Origin: Mucilaginibacter glaciei
Lineage (GTDB): Bacteria; Bacteroidota; Bacteroidia; Sphingobacteriales; Sphingobacteriaceae
DNA: 64,000 bases
Assembly (NCBI RefSeq): GCF_014773245.1
Contig: NZ_JACWMX010000008.1
Span: forward strand, 62,001-126,000
Reading direction: 5' to 3'
Below, piece after piece: positions 56,096 through 64,000 of the stretch (positions are counted from its first letter, which is position 1; the number at the start of each line of letters is the position of its first letter). The notes beneath the pieces are model-generated. The model did no database searches, was not told the origin of the DNA, and worked only from the letters and a program-made list of their open reading frames with translations. The position numbers were made by a program, and so were the translations under genes.

Positions 56096-57143
56096 AGATG
56101 ATCAGCATGGCATCGCCGTAGCTGTAGAAACGGTATTTTTCTTTCACAGCAACCTCGTAGGCATGCATTACGTGCTCGTAACCGCCAAAAGCACTTACCA
56201 TCATCAATAAGGTCGACTCTGGTGTGTGGAAGTTAGTGATCATCGAATTAGCAATACTGAATTCGTATGGCGGGAAGATGAATTTGCTGGTCCAGTCGTT
56301 AGCCGATTTGAGGGTTTTCCCTGCAGATACAGCAGATTCGATTGTACGCATTGATGTGGTTCCTACCGCACAGATGCGTTTTTTGCGCTCGATACCGCGG
56401 TTTACTATCCGTGCTTGTTTCTCTTCGATAATGAATTGCTCAGAATCCATTTTGTGTTTAGTCAGATCCTCTACCTCAACCGGGCGGAAGGTACCTAAGC
56501 CAACGTGTAAAGTGACTTCGGCAAATTCAACGCCTTTCAGTTCAAGGCGTTTCATTAGTTCGCGGCTAAAGTGCAAGCCTGCAGTTGGTGCTGCAACAGC
56601 GCCTTCATGCTTGGCAAATATAGTTTGGTAACGTTCTTTATCTTCGGCAGTAGCCTTACGCTTAATGTATTTAGGCAGTGGTGTTTCGCCCAGGATCTCC
56701 ACATTACGGCGGAACTCCTCGTCGGTACCATCAAAAAGGAAACGGATGGTACGGCCACGTGACGTAGTATTATCAACAACCTCGGCAATTAACAGGTCGT
56801 CATCACCAAAGTAAAGTTTGTTACCTACGCGGATCTTACGGGCAGGATCAACCAAAACATCCCAAAGGCGTAATTCTTTGTTCAATTCGCGTAGCAGGAA
56901 AACTTCGATGGTTGCACCGGTTTTTTCCTTATTACCATACATACGCGCAGGAAATACTTTGGTGTTATTCAGGATCATTACATCCTGATCGTCAAAATAA
57001 TCCAAAACATCCTTAAATATTTTATGCTCAATCTTGCCAGAATCGCGATGTAAAACCATCAGGCGCGATTCGTCACGCGTATCTGAAGGGGTATGTGCAA
57101 TTAATGATTCTGGTAAATCGAATTTAAATTGAGATAATTTCAT
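56094..57143 (-). CDS. queA: S-adenosylmethionine:tRNA ribosyltransferase-isomerase
   Basis: QueA adds the epoxycyclopentane moiety to preQ1-tRNA, following Tgt (encoded at 16.2 kb). The 349-aa product has LIAHTPSDTRDESRLMVL, ILNNTKVFPARMYGNK, VAAPTAGLHF, VTLHVGLGTFRPV and FHTPESTLLMMVSAF, the complete family pattern. It stands alone, separated from ispD by a terminator inside the 7-nt-period repeat. Confidence 0.95.
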   Translation of the reverse strand: MKLSQFKFDLPESLIAHTPSDTRDESRLMVLHRDSGKIEHKIFKDVLDYFDDQDVMILNNTKVFPARMYGNKEKTGATIEVFLLRELNKELRLWDVLVDPARKIRVGNKLYFGDDDLLIAEVVDNTTSRGRTIRFLFDGTDEEFRRNVEILGETPLPKYIKRKATAEDKERYQTIFAKHEGAVAAPTAGLHFSRELMKRLELKGVEFAEVTLHVGLGTFRPVEVEDLTKHKMDSEQFIIEEKQARIVNRGIERKKRICAVGTTSMRTIESAVSAGKTLKSANDWTSKFIFPPYEFSIANSMITNFHTPESTLLMMVSAFGGYEHVMHAYEVAVKEKYRFYSYGDAMLII

Positions 57144-57336
57144 GCTAATATATATGAATTTTCAGGGCGCAAATGTACGGAATTTTTGTTATTTTTTCGC
57201 GGTTATTCTGATTTAGCGGAATTTAGGTTCAAATACTTAAATCTAAATTAGGTGTAACTTAAGTGCATTAACACCGTCTAACAAATGTTGTTTTAAAACG
57301 CAAGGTTAAATACACCCGCCAATATTAATATTCGAT

Positions 57337-58584
57337 ATGATAATACTTAAACTTATCCGCGAAAGCTTTCTGTTTGCCTTTGATGCATTACGGCAAAATA
57401 AGCTGCGTACCATCTTATCATTACTGGGGGTAACCATTGGTATCTTTACCATTATCGCGGTGTTTTCGGGCGTGGATACGTTGCGTAACAACCTGCAAAA
57501 AAGCGTGAACAAGCTGGGAAGCAACAGTATTTACATTCAAAAATGGCCCTGGGTGGGCGAGGATAACTTCCCCTGGTGGAAATACATGCAGCGCCCGGTT
57601 CCAAAACTGCGCGATTTTGAGCAGCTGCGCCGCCGCAGTCAAACCGCCAAAGCAACATCATACGAGATCAGCATCGATAACCGCACCGTTAAATACGGCA
57701 GCAACACGGTTGATGGCGCGCAGATAGATGCCGTATCGCACGATCATGATAAGACCTGGAACTTTGATTTCCAGGACGGGCGTTACTTTACCGACATTGA
57801 ATCGCGCACGGGCGCGCCGGTCACCATTATAGGTGCTGATATCGCTGATGCACTGTTCCCCGGTGGTACAGGAGTAGGCAAACAGATCAAAATAATGGGC
57901 CGTAAGGTTACCATTATAGGCGTTTTTACCAAAGAGGGTAAAGATATTTTGGGCATCAGCAGCGACAACGAGATATTGCTGCCGCTTAACTTCGCTAAAA
58001 ACGTTATTGATATCGAAAACGAAAAATACAACCCGCAGATAGTGGTACGCGGCCAGGATAATTTAACCGATTTAGAGGTGGAGAGTGAAGTGCGCGGTTT
58101 AATGCGCTCTATCCGCAGCATTGCACCGGGTAAGGAAGACAATTTTGCGCTGAACAAATCAAACATCCTGTCTAACCAGTTAGATCAGCTTTTTGGTATC
58201 GTAAACATTGCCGGCTGGATCATAGGAGGGTTCTCGATATTAGTGGGCGGCTTTGGCATCGCCAACATCATGTTTGTATCGGTTAAAGAGCGTACCAATA
58301 TCATAGGGATCCAGAAGTCACTCGGTGCCAAAAATTACTTTATTTTGCTACAGTTCCTGATAGAGTCTATCGTGCTTTGTTTGATGGGAGGGGGGATGGG
58401 GCTACTTTTGGTGTACCTTGGTACCCTTGGCGTAAAGGCCGCCGCCGACCTGGAGATCGTACTGGATATGAACAACATTATCTTCGGCTTGGGCATTTCG
58501 GTAACAATCGGCATCATATCGGGTATTGTACCGGCATGGTTCGCCTCCAAACTCGACCCTGTGGAAGCGATAAGGACGAATTAA
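57337..58584 (+). CDS. MacB/FtsX-type ABC transporter permease
   Basis: The 415-aa product has the N-terminal amphipathic RESFLFAFDALRQNKLRT followed by one TM helix, a large MacB-type periplasmic domain, and three C-terminal TM helices with the FtsX pattern FGIANIMFVSVKERTNIIGIQKSLGA. This type works with a MacB/LolD-like ATPase such as that encoded at 50.7 kb, not adjacent. Substrate may be a peptide, lipid or signal. It ends 6 nt before the convergent recQ stop. Confidence 0.92.
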   Translation: MIILKLIRESFLFAFDALRQNKLRTILSLLGVTIGIFTIIAVFSGVDTLRNNLQKSVNKLGSNSIYIQKWPWVGEDNFPWWKYMQRPVPKLRDFEQLRRRSQTAKATSYEISIDNRTVKYGSNTVDGAQIDAVSHDHDKTWNFDFQDGRYFTDIESRTGAPVTIIGADIADALFPGGTGVGKQIKIMGRKVTIIGVFTKEGKDILGISSDNEILLPLNFAKNVIDIENEKYNPQIVVRGQDNLTDLEVESEVRGLMRSIRSIAPGKEDNFALNKSNILSNQLDQLFGIVNIAGWIIGGFSILVGGFGIANIMFVSVKERTNIIGIQKSLGAKNYFILLQFLIESIVLCLMGGGMGLLLVYLGTLGVKAAADLEIVLDMNNIIFGLGISVTIGIISGIVPAWFASKLDPVEAIRTN

Positions 58585-58590
58585 AAACCG

Positions 58591-60483
58591 CTATAAATAA
58601 TAATTCTCCCCATCGGTTTTAACTTTCCCCGCATCAAGCAGCAGGCGGATGGTGGCAATTTTTTCTTTTTCGGTGCCTATTTTAATACCCGCTATCAACG
58701 AGCCAATGTTTTGATTAGCCGCGGTAAGTAACTGTACGATCTCGTTAGTAATATCGTCAAAAATTTCATCGGCATTTTTTTGGCGGCGCTCTTCCAGGCA
58801 AATATCACATACGCCGCATTTTTGCGCATGGGGTTCATCAAAGTAGGCTAAAAGCATTTGGCTGCGGCAGCGTTTATGTTCGGCATAGGCAAACACGGCC
58901 TCCATTTTAATGCGGTAGTTTAGCTTACGCTGTTCGATGTAAGCCTTATTAATGTACAGGTTATTATTGTGCTGTCTTGCCTTTAGCCAGGTTATCTGTG
59001 GCTTGTCTGTTTGGGGCAGGTAACTTACCAGGTTAAAATCCTGCAATTGCTTTAGTCCGTCAATTACTTGCTGCGTGTTTAAGCCGGTACGGCGGGCCAG
59101 GTCAAATTCCTTTAAACGAACATAATTTTCAAACGAACCGCCATAACTGCGCAGCAGGGTTTTTATAAAAGCGTCCCAACCCGGGTTTTGGATCTGGAAA
59201 TTGTAAAGCTCTTCATTCAATACCTCGAACCTGAACCGCGAGGGCAAATAAACACTTTCGTTGAATGACAGGTATTCGTCCTGCTCTAAAAACTTTAAGG
59301 CGTTCAGCGTTTTAATGGCATCCAGCTTATACCGGCTGCAAAATTCGCCCAGGTCAAGGTCAAAGCTGGTACCTTCGCCGGCATCATAGGCTACCTGGCA
59401 GTAATTGCCCAAATAATGATAGATCTGCTTGATCTCATTAACCGACGGGAAATTAAGCAGGAATTTCTTCTCCTCTTTAACCCTGTCTGCCTGATTGTAA
59501 AGCAATACGCCGTAAGCGCGTTTCTCATCCCGACCGCCACGGCCCGCTTCCTGATAGTAGGCCTCCAGGCTTTCGGGGATATCTTTATGGATCACAAACC
59601 TCACATCTGGTTTATCTATCCCCATCCCGAAGGCATTGGTAGCCACGATAATGCGTGTGCTGTTATTTTTCCATGCCTCCTGCTTGGCCGACCGTTCATC
59701 AACAGGCAGGCCCGCATGGTAATAATCGGCCTTAATAGCGTTATCGTTGTAAAACTTGGCAATCTCGAAGGTTTCTTTACGGCTGCGCACATACACGATA
59801 CCACTACCGCTGATTCCGTTGGCTACATCGAGCAGTTTCTTGAGTTTATTCTCGCTGTTTTGCACTACATAACGCAGGTTACGGCGCTCGAAGCTCTTTT
59901 GATAAACTACCTGGTTTTTAAAAAGCAGTTTTTCCTGGATATCCTCCCGCACCTTGGCAGTTGCTGTAGCGGTAAGCGCGATAACAGGGACCATAGGGTG
60001 CAACTCCCGCAGATCGGCTATCTTTAAATATGATGGGCGGAAATCGTAACCCCATTGCGAGATACAGTGAGCTTCATCTACCGCGAAGAGGTTTACGTTC
60101 ATGTATTTGATCCGTTCGCGCACCAGGTCAGACGCCAGCCGCTCGGGCGAAATATAAAGGAATTTGGTTACTCCGTAGACGCAATTGTCTAACGCGATAT
60201 CCACCTCGCGCCGGCCCATGCCCGATACGATGGCCATCGCCTCGATACCTTTTGCCTTCAGGTTTTCTACCTGGTCTTTCATCAGGGCGATGAGCGGTGA
60301 TACTACAACACAAATACCTTCTTTAACCAATGCCGGCACCTGGAAACAAACCGATTTGCCGCCGCCGGTAGGCAGCAAGGCCAGCACATCACAACCCTCC
60401 AATACGGATGTGATGATCTCCTCCTGCATCGGCCGGAAGTCGTCATGTCCCCAGTATTGTTTAAGTATTTCGCGTGGTGTCAT
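58591..60483 (-). CDS. recQ: ATP-dependent DNA helicase RecQ (short form)
   Basis: RecQ unwinds DNA in recombination and repair. The 630-aa product has helicase motifs LLPTGGGKSVCFQVPAL (Walker A), VDEAHCISQWGYDFRPSYL (Walker B and aromatic loop), ATNAFGMGIDKPDVRFVIH, QEAGRGGRDEK, and the zinc-binding RQC cysteines CRSQMLLAYFDEP then CGVCDIC. No HRDC domain follows, so it is the shorter RecQ type. It is on the minus strand after gltA, separated by a terminator. Confidence 0.95.
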   Translation of the reverse strand: MTPREILKQYWGHDDFRPMQEEIITSVLEGCDVLALLPTGGGKSVCFQVPALVKEGICVVVSPLIALMKDQVENLKAKGIEAMAIVSGMGRREVDIALDNCVYGVTKFLYISPERLASDLVRERIKYMNVNLFAVDEAHCISQWGYDFRPSYLKIADLRELHPMVPVIALTATATAKVREDIQEKLLFKNQVVYQKSFERRNLRYVVQNSENKLKKLLDVANGISGSGIVYVRSRKETFEIAKFYNDNAIKADYYHAGLPVDERSAKQEAWKNNSTRIIVATNAFGMGIDKPDVRFVIHKDIPESLEAYYQEAGRGGRDEKRAYGVLLYNQADRVKEEKKFLLNFPSVNEIKQIYHYLGNYCQVAYDAGEGTSFDLDLGEFCSRYKLDAIKTLNALKFLEQDEYLSFNESVYLPSRFRFEVLNEELYNFQIQNPGWDAFIKTLLRSYGGSFENYVRLKEFDLARRTGLNTQQVIDGLKQLQDFNLVSYLPQTDKPQITWLKARQHNNNLYINKAYIEQRKLNYRIKMEAVFAYAEHKRCRSQMLLAYFDEPHAQKCGVCDICLEERRQKNADEIFDDITNEIVQLLTAANQNIGSLIAGIKIGTEKEKIATIRLLLDAGKVKTDGENYYL

Positions 60484-60494
60484 TAGCGGTTATG

Positions 60495-60520
60495 AAAAAA
60501 GCCCGTGTTAGCGGGCTTTG
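60495..60520 (-). terminator. Rho-independent terminator after gltA
   Basis: On the minus strand AAAGCCCG pairs with CGGGCTTT, loop CTAACA, then T6. It lies between gltA and recQ. Confidence 0.85.
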
Positions 60521-60541
60521 GTTTTATTTGCTGGCGATTCG

Positions 60542-60664
60542 ACTCACCCGGTCGTTGCTTCACTCGACCACCCTCTCTGCTTCGCAAAGAGGGTCAATTT
60601 CATGATTCACCCTCTTTCCGCTTGCGGAGAGAGGGTCGACCAGCGTAGCGTAGTCGGGGTGAGT
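60542..60664. repeat. Large REP-like nested inverted repeat between gltA and recQ
   Basis: The outer arms CTCACCCGGTC / GTCGGGGTGAG enclose inner arms CCACCCTCTCTGC..GCAAAGAGGGT and ACCCTCTTTCCGC..GGAGAGAGGGTCG. The whole could fold into one long or two short hairpins; its right end meets the gltA stop codon. Confidence 0.7.
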
Positions 60665-61950
60665 TACCTACTCTTTATATCTGTATAATCCCTGTCAACT
60701 GCGCCTACGTATATTTGGCGCGGGCGGCCGATAGGCTCTTTGTTGGCTTTCATTTCTTTCCATTGCGCAATCCATCCCGGCAAACGGCCCAATGCAAACA
60801 GCACGGTAAACATTTCGGTAGGGAAGCCCAGGGCGGTGTAGATGATACCCGAGTAAAAATCTACGTTAGGGTAAAGCTTACGCTCCACAAAGTAAGGGTC
60901 GCTCAGGGCAACTTCTTCCAGTTTCTTAGCTATTTCTAAAGTTTCGTCGTTGATGCCTAATTTCTCCAGGATATCGTCGCAGGCCTTTTTAATAATCTTG
61001 GCACGCGGGTCGAAGTTCTTGTAAACACGGTGACCAAAGCCCATCAGGCGGAACGGGTCATTCTTATCCTTTGCTTTAGCAACCCATTTATCCACATCGC
61101 CGCCGTCTTCCTTGATCTGCTGTAGCATTTCTATCACCGCCTGGTTAGCGCCACCATGAAGCGGTCCCCATAAGGCAGAGATTCCTGCAGATATGGATGC
61201 ATATAAGTTAGCATCAGACGAGCCTACGATACGCACGGTTGATGTAGAGCAGTTTTGCTCATGATCTGCATGCAGGATCAGTAATTTGTTCATCGCGTCA
61301 ACAACAACCGGCTCTATAGTTATTTCTTCTGTACGCTGGCCAAACGTCATGTGCATAAAGTTGGTTACATAATCAAACCTGTTTTGCGGGTAAATAACCG
61401 GGTGGCCCAAAGACTTTTTATAGATCCATGATACGATGGTGCTCATCTTAGCGATCAGTTTAATGATCTCTAAATTCACCTCTTCGGCAGATAAGCCCGG
61501 TTTAAGGGATGCCGGGTTAAAGGCAGCCAACGCACCAATTAATGAAGATAACTGCCCCATCGGGTGCGAACCCGACGGGAAGCCGTCAAAAAACTTCTTC
61601 ATGTCCTCGTGTACAAGGGTATGGCGGCTAATTTCCAGTTCAAAGTCTTTCAGTTGTTCTGCAGTAGGCAGTTCGCCGTATATTAATAGGTAAGCAACCT
61701 CTGTAAAGGTTGATTTTTCGGCCAGTTGCTCAATCGGGTAACCACGATATTTAAGGATGCCCACCTCACCGTCAAGAAACGTTATGGCACTTTTAGTTGC
61801 ACCGGTATTTTTGTATCCAATGTCTAAAGTCACATAACCACTCTGGTCGCGCAGTTTCGAAATATCGATCGCTTTTTCGCCTTCGGTACCTTCTATTACA
61901 GGAAGTTCGTACGTGTTATCACCAATTTTTAATTGTGCAGTAGCAGCCAT
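60664..61950 (-). CDS. gltA: Citrate synthase (type II)
   Basis: GltA makes citrate from oxaloacetate and acetyl-CoA. The 428-aa protein is the large, allosteric-type form: KYRGYPIEQLAEKSTF, LILHADHEQNCSTSTVR (first catalytic His), GPLHGGANQAVIEML, GFGHRVYKNFDPRAKI (second His) and the final Asp region VDFYSGIIYTALGFP. A TACATTTG box is 20 nt upstream. It stands alone with its own terminator. Confidence 0.96.
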   Translation of the reverse strand: MAATAQLKIGDNTYELPVIEGTEGEKAIDISKLRDQSGYVTLDIGYKNTGATKSAITFLDGEVGILKYRGYPIEQLAEKSTFTEVAYLLIYGELPTAEQLKDFELEISRHTLVHEDMKKFFDGFPSGSHPMGQLSSLIGALAAFNPASLKPGLSAEEVNLEIIKLIAKMSTIVSWIYKKSLGHPVIYPQNRFDYVTNFMHMTFGQRTEEITIEPVVVDAMNKLLILHADHEQNCSTSTVRIVGSSDANLYASISAGISALWGPLHGGANQAVIEMLQQIKEDGGDVDKWVAKAKDKNDPFRLMGFGHRVYKNFDPRAKIIKKACDDILEKLGINDETLEIAKKLEEVALSDPYFVERKLYPNVDFYSGIIYTALGFPTEMFTVLFALGRLPGWIAQWKEMKANKEPIGRPRQIYVGAVDRDYTDIKSR

Positions 61951-61970
61951 AGAAATAATACTATTTGCAA

Positions 61971-61978
61971 CAAATGTA
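61971..61978 (-). promoter_or_regulatory. Candidate -7 box (TACATTTG) for gltA
   Basis: The minus strand matches TAnnTTTG, 20 nt before the gltA ATG. No TTG -33 element at normal spacing was found. Confidence 0.3.
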
Positions 61979-62097
61979 AATAAATCTGCGTATTAATGCT
62001 CTTTAAGATGTATTTACTATTTGTAAAATTCTTATTAACTCAAGATACTTTTTTACCGTATATTGTTTGGCGAAAATAAAAAAATACATTTTTAGGC

Positions 62098-64000
62098 ATG
62101 TCATTTAAAGAGAAGGCCCTGCAGTTGATTGAGAATGACAATACTATTCACCGGTTGCTATTAATTGGCTTGTTTATAGCCGCCCCGTCGCTGCATTACC
62201 TGTGCAGCAATAATTCATCGTTCGATCCGCTTTGGCTGCGGGTTGTTACTTGCGCTTTATGCGCAATCACGTTGGGTGTCTCATTCGGCAGCAATAAAAA
62301 CTTATATAATTACGCGTGTTACTTAACCATTGCAGCATACTCGCTCATTAATAACGGGGTCTTATTATCTGTAAATGGTTTTGCCCATGTGTACATATTT
62401 GGCGCCGTCACTATTTTTATAGCACTTACCTTATTTTGCAAAAAGAAATGGGAATTTATTGCGGTAACGCTTTTAAATTTAAGCGTAGTGCTTACCGCTT
62501 ACTTTGCCGCGCCGGTTTTATTTATAGCGCCTAAAGTTTTGATAGTACTGTTGTTCGTGTTTGTGCTGATAGCCTATGTATCCTACCTGGTGATGACCAG
62601 TTACCAGGTGCAATTTAAAAAGGCTATTAACCGGGTGTTGCAACTTAACGAGTCGTTACGTAACAGCCAGGACCAGCTGCATGCGCTCATCAGCTCGGTA
62701 AACGATACCATTTTTGAATTTGATGAGAATCGTATTTGTGTAAACGTTTGGTTTGGCCCGCACACACCGGCCCACCTCACGCGAGAAACCTTTTTGAACA
62801 AAACGCTGATAGATGCCATAGGCCCTGACAGGGCTGCGCCATTTAATAAAGTATATGATTTTGTTTTAGCAAACAGGCAATCATCAACTATTGAGTTCCC
62901 CTCAATTTACGGCGAACCGGGATGGTTTTTGGCCAAGTCATCACCGGTGATTGATGTTAATGGAAACTATACAAAGCGTATTTCTGTAACCGTTACCGAT
63001 ATTACCCGGCAAAAGGCTTACGACGATGCGCTGATTGAAAATAAAAACCTTTTGCAGCAAGCGCAGGCAATTGCAAAAACGGGCAACTGGTGGTATGATA
63101 ATATCACTAAGGAAACTTTTTGGTCAGATAACCTGTATTCTGTATTGGAGATAGACGCAGTGCCCGGGGGGATGTCGAAATTTGAATACTATCTGCAGCT
63201 GGTTCACCCCGATGATGCAGCGTTTACCGCCAGGTATTTCACCAATATTCAAAACGAGGCCGAGAACAGTATCGAGCATAAATTCATCACCCCAAAAGGC
63301 AACACTAAATATTTAAAGATATTACGCGGCGACCTGCATTTGAATGCCGACGGAAAGTTACAGCGGGTGGTAGGCATTACACAGGATGTTACCGACGCCC
63401 GCCTGGCCGAAAAGGCAGTAAAGAAAAGCCAGAAAGAACTGCTTGAGGCACAGGCAATAGCCAAAATTGGTAACTGGAAATGGGATAGCGGCACCAATAT
63501 ACTGAGCTGGAGTGATGAGATTAATTCGATATATGAGGTAGACAGTACGAATTCGGTACAATCGCGAAACGGTAAACTGCTGATCAAATACATTCATCCG
63601 GATGACCGGTACATTATCAAATACTTTTTGCACGGTCCCGAAGCGATGGGGCAGTCCTATGAATATCGGATCATCACCCCCCTGGGTAATGTAAAGCACA
63701 TCAGTGTAATATGGGGGAAAATAATGAAACGCGAGGATGGATCGGTGCGTAGAATTATAGGTACCCTGCAGGATATCACCCAGCGTAAACAGGCCGAAAT
63801 TGATTATAAAACTACCGAAAATAAATACCGGTTGGTTTTAGAGACCATTAAACTTGCGGCGGTATCGTTAGATGCCACTGGGAATGTGATCTTCTGTAAT
63901 AAATACCTGGCCAATTTGTTGGGTTATAGCCAATTGGAGATACTGGGGATGAACTGGATGCAAAACTTTGTACCAAAAGATTTGCGCGAGTTTTTGAAAA
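62098..64000 (+). CDS. Multi-PAS membrane sensor kinase, 5' part (3' end outside window)
   Basis: The frame opens at ATG 62098 and is still open at the window edge (634 codons). It has about six TM helices (residues 20-170) as an N-terminal membrane sensing module, then four PAS/PAC domains: residues 190-310 (ending DITRQKAYDDAL), 320-435 (starting QAQAIAKTGNWWYD), 450-565 (EAQAIAKIGNWKWD to DITQRKQAE) and 575 onward (NKYRLVLETIKLAAVSLDATG). PAS 2 and 3 are very similar, an internal duplication. The histidine kinase core should follow outside the window; its absence here is from truncation. The kinase nature is inferred from this architecture. Confidence 0.85.
   Translation, partial: MSFKEKALQLIENDNTIHRLLLIGLFIAAPSLHYLCSNNSSFDPLWLRVVTCALCAITLGVSFGSNKNLYNYACYLTIAAYSLINNGVLLSVNGFAHVYIFGAVTIFIALTLFCKKKWEFIAVTLLNLSVVLTAYFAAPVLFIAPKVLIVLLFVFVLIAYVSYLVMTSYQVQFKKAINRVLQLNESLRNSQDQLHALISSVNDTIFEFDENRICVNVWFGPHTPAHLTRETFLNKTLIDAIGPDRAAPFNKVYDFVLANRQSSTIEFPSIYGEPGWFLAKSSPVIDVNGNYTKRISVTVTDITRQKAYDDALIENKNLLQQAQAIAKTGNWWYDNITKETFWSDNLYSVLEIDAVPGGMSKFEYYLQLVHPDDAAFTARYFTNIQNEAENSIEHKFITPKGNTKYLKILRGDLHLNADGKLQRVVGITQDVTDARLAEKAVKKSQKELLEAQAIAKIGNWKWDSGTNILSWSDEINSIYEVDSTNSVQSRNGKLLIKYIHPDDRYIIKYFLHGPEAMGQSYEYRIITPLGNVKHISVIWGKIMKREDGSVRRIIGTLQDITQRKQAEIDYKTTENKYRLVLETIKLAAVSLDATGNVIFCNKYLANLLGYSQLEILGMNWMQNFVPKDLREFLK

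Noticed and set aside
1..64000. tRNA, rRNA or tmRNA genes
   Set aside because: I looked for T-loop motifs and acceptor-stem pairing by eye and found none convincing; a tRNAscan run would be needed to be sure.

Overview
The window looks like a chromosomal segment of a Bacteroidota bacterium of the Sphingobacteriaceae type, most like Mucilaginibacter or Pedobacter. This is inferred from gene content (a SecDF fusion, the BlaI/M56-TonB pair, DUF2795, low-affinity iron permease, PHP-type PolX, a four-helix-bundle S23 protein), from TAnnTTTG-type -7 boxes, and from weak or absent Shine-Dalgarno sequences. No rRNA, tRNA, CRISPR array or IS transposase was recognised. Most of the window is housekeeping; accessory material sits in small islands between core genes.

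Layout. 0-1 kb: the end of an acidic protein gene, a small hydrophilic protein gene and a REP-like hairpin. 1-9.6 kb: accD, a class II aldolase gene, an iron permease/GNAT pair, an NDH-2/HMG-CoA lyase pair and secDF. 9.7-13.3 kb: thyA and folA with a Doc-type toxin-antitoxin pair nested between them, then an S23 four-helix-bundle gene flanked by inverted 9-nt-periodic arms, then ispE and a LapA-like gene. 13.3-14.2 kb: a very AT-rich gene-poor gap. 14.2-20 kb: DMT exporter, LptF/G permease and tgt on the minus strand, then GT2, an ECF sigma factor and rsmG on the plus strand. 19.8-24.8 kb: a duplicated rsmG 3' end bracketing a small TonB gene, then a BlaI/M56-TonB regulatory pair with three operators, then dprA. 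24.8-27.4 kb: sixA and an ADP-heptose/LPS set. 27.4-39 kb: polX, sppA, folK, an HPt protein, purS/pssA, rho, pyrF, a frameshifted hypothetical gene, a flavin-split-barrel protein and an exonuclease/GIY-YIG fusion. 39-50.6 kb: yidC, pyrG, an aldo/keto reductase/AraC pair, an SH3-protein pseudogene beside an AT-rich DUF262+HEPN gene pair, dNK, trpS, plsC-like and gatC. 50.6-64 kb: an ABC ATPase, a four-copy 102-bp array, a GH19 chitinase lipoprotein, a cobalamin adenosyltransferase, DUF2795, twin lmo0937-type membrane peptides, ispD, queA, a MacB-like permease, recQ, gltA and the start of a multi-PAS sensor kinase that runs off the end.

The observations most worth following are these. (1) The overlapping DUF262 and HEPN genes, a candidate two-component defence module inserted next to a decayed gene. 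(2) A class of intergenic elements made of short-period (7-9 nt) degenerate repeats arranged as facing arms; one 9-nt pair encloses the S23 gene while three similar loci are empty. (3) The 112-bp direct duplication of the rsmG 3' end around a TonB-domain gene. (4) A toxin-antitoxin pair spliced into the thyA-folA operon. (5) Three identical 16-bp palindromes upstream of blaI.

All function calls come from reading motifs by eye; no database search was run. Start codons were moved inward from the longest reading frame wherever the family start, a terminator or a repeat made the longer form unlikely.
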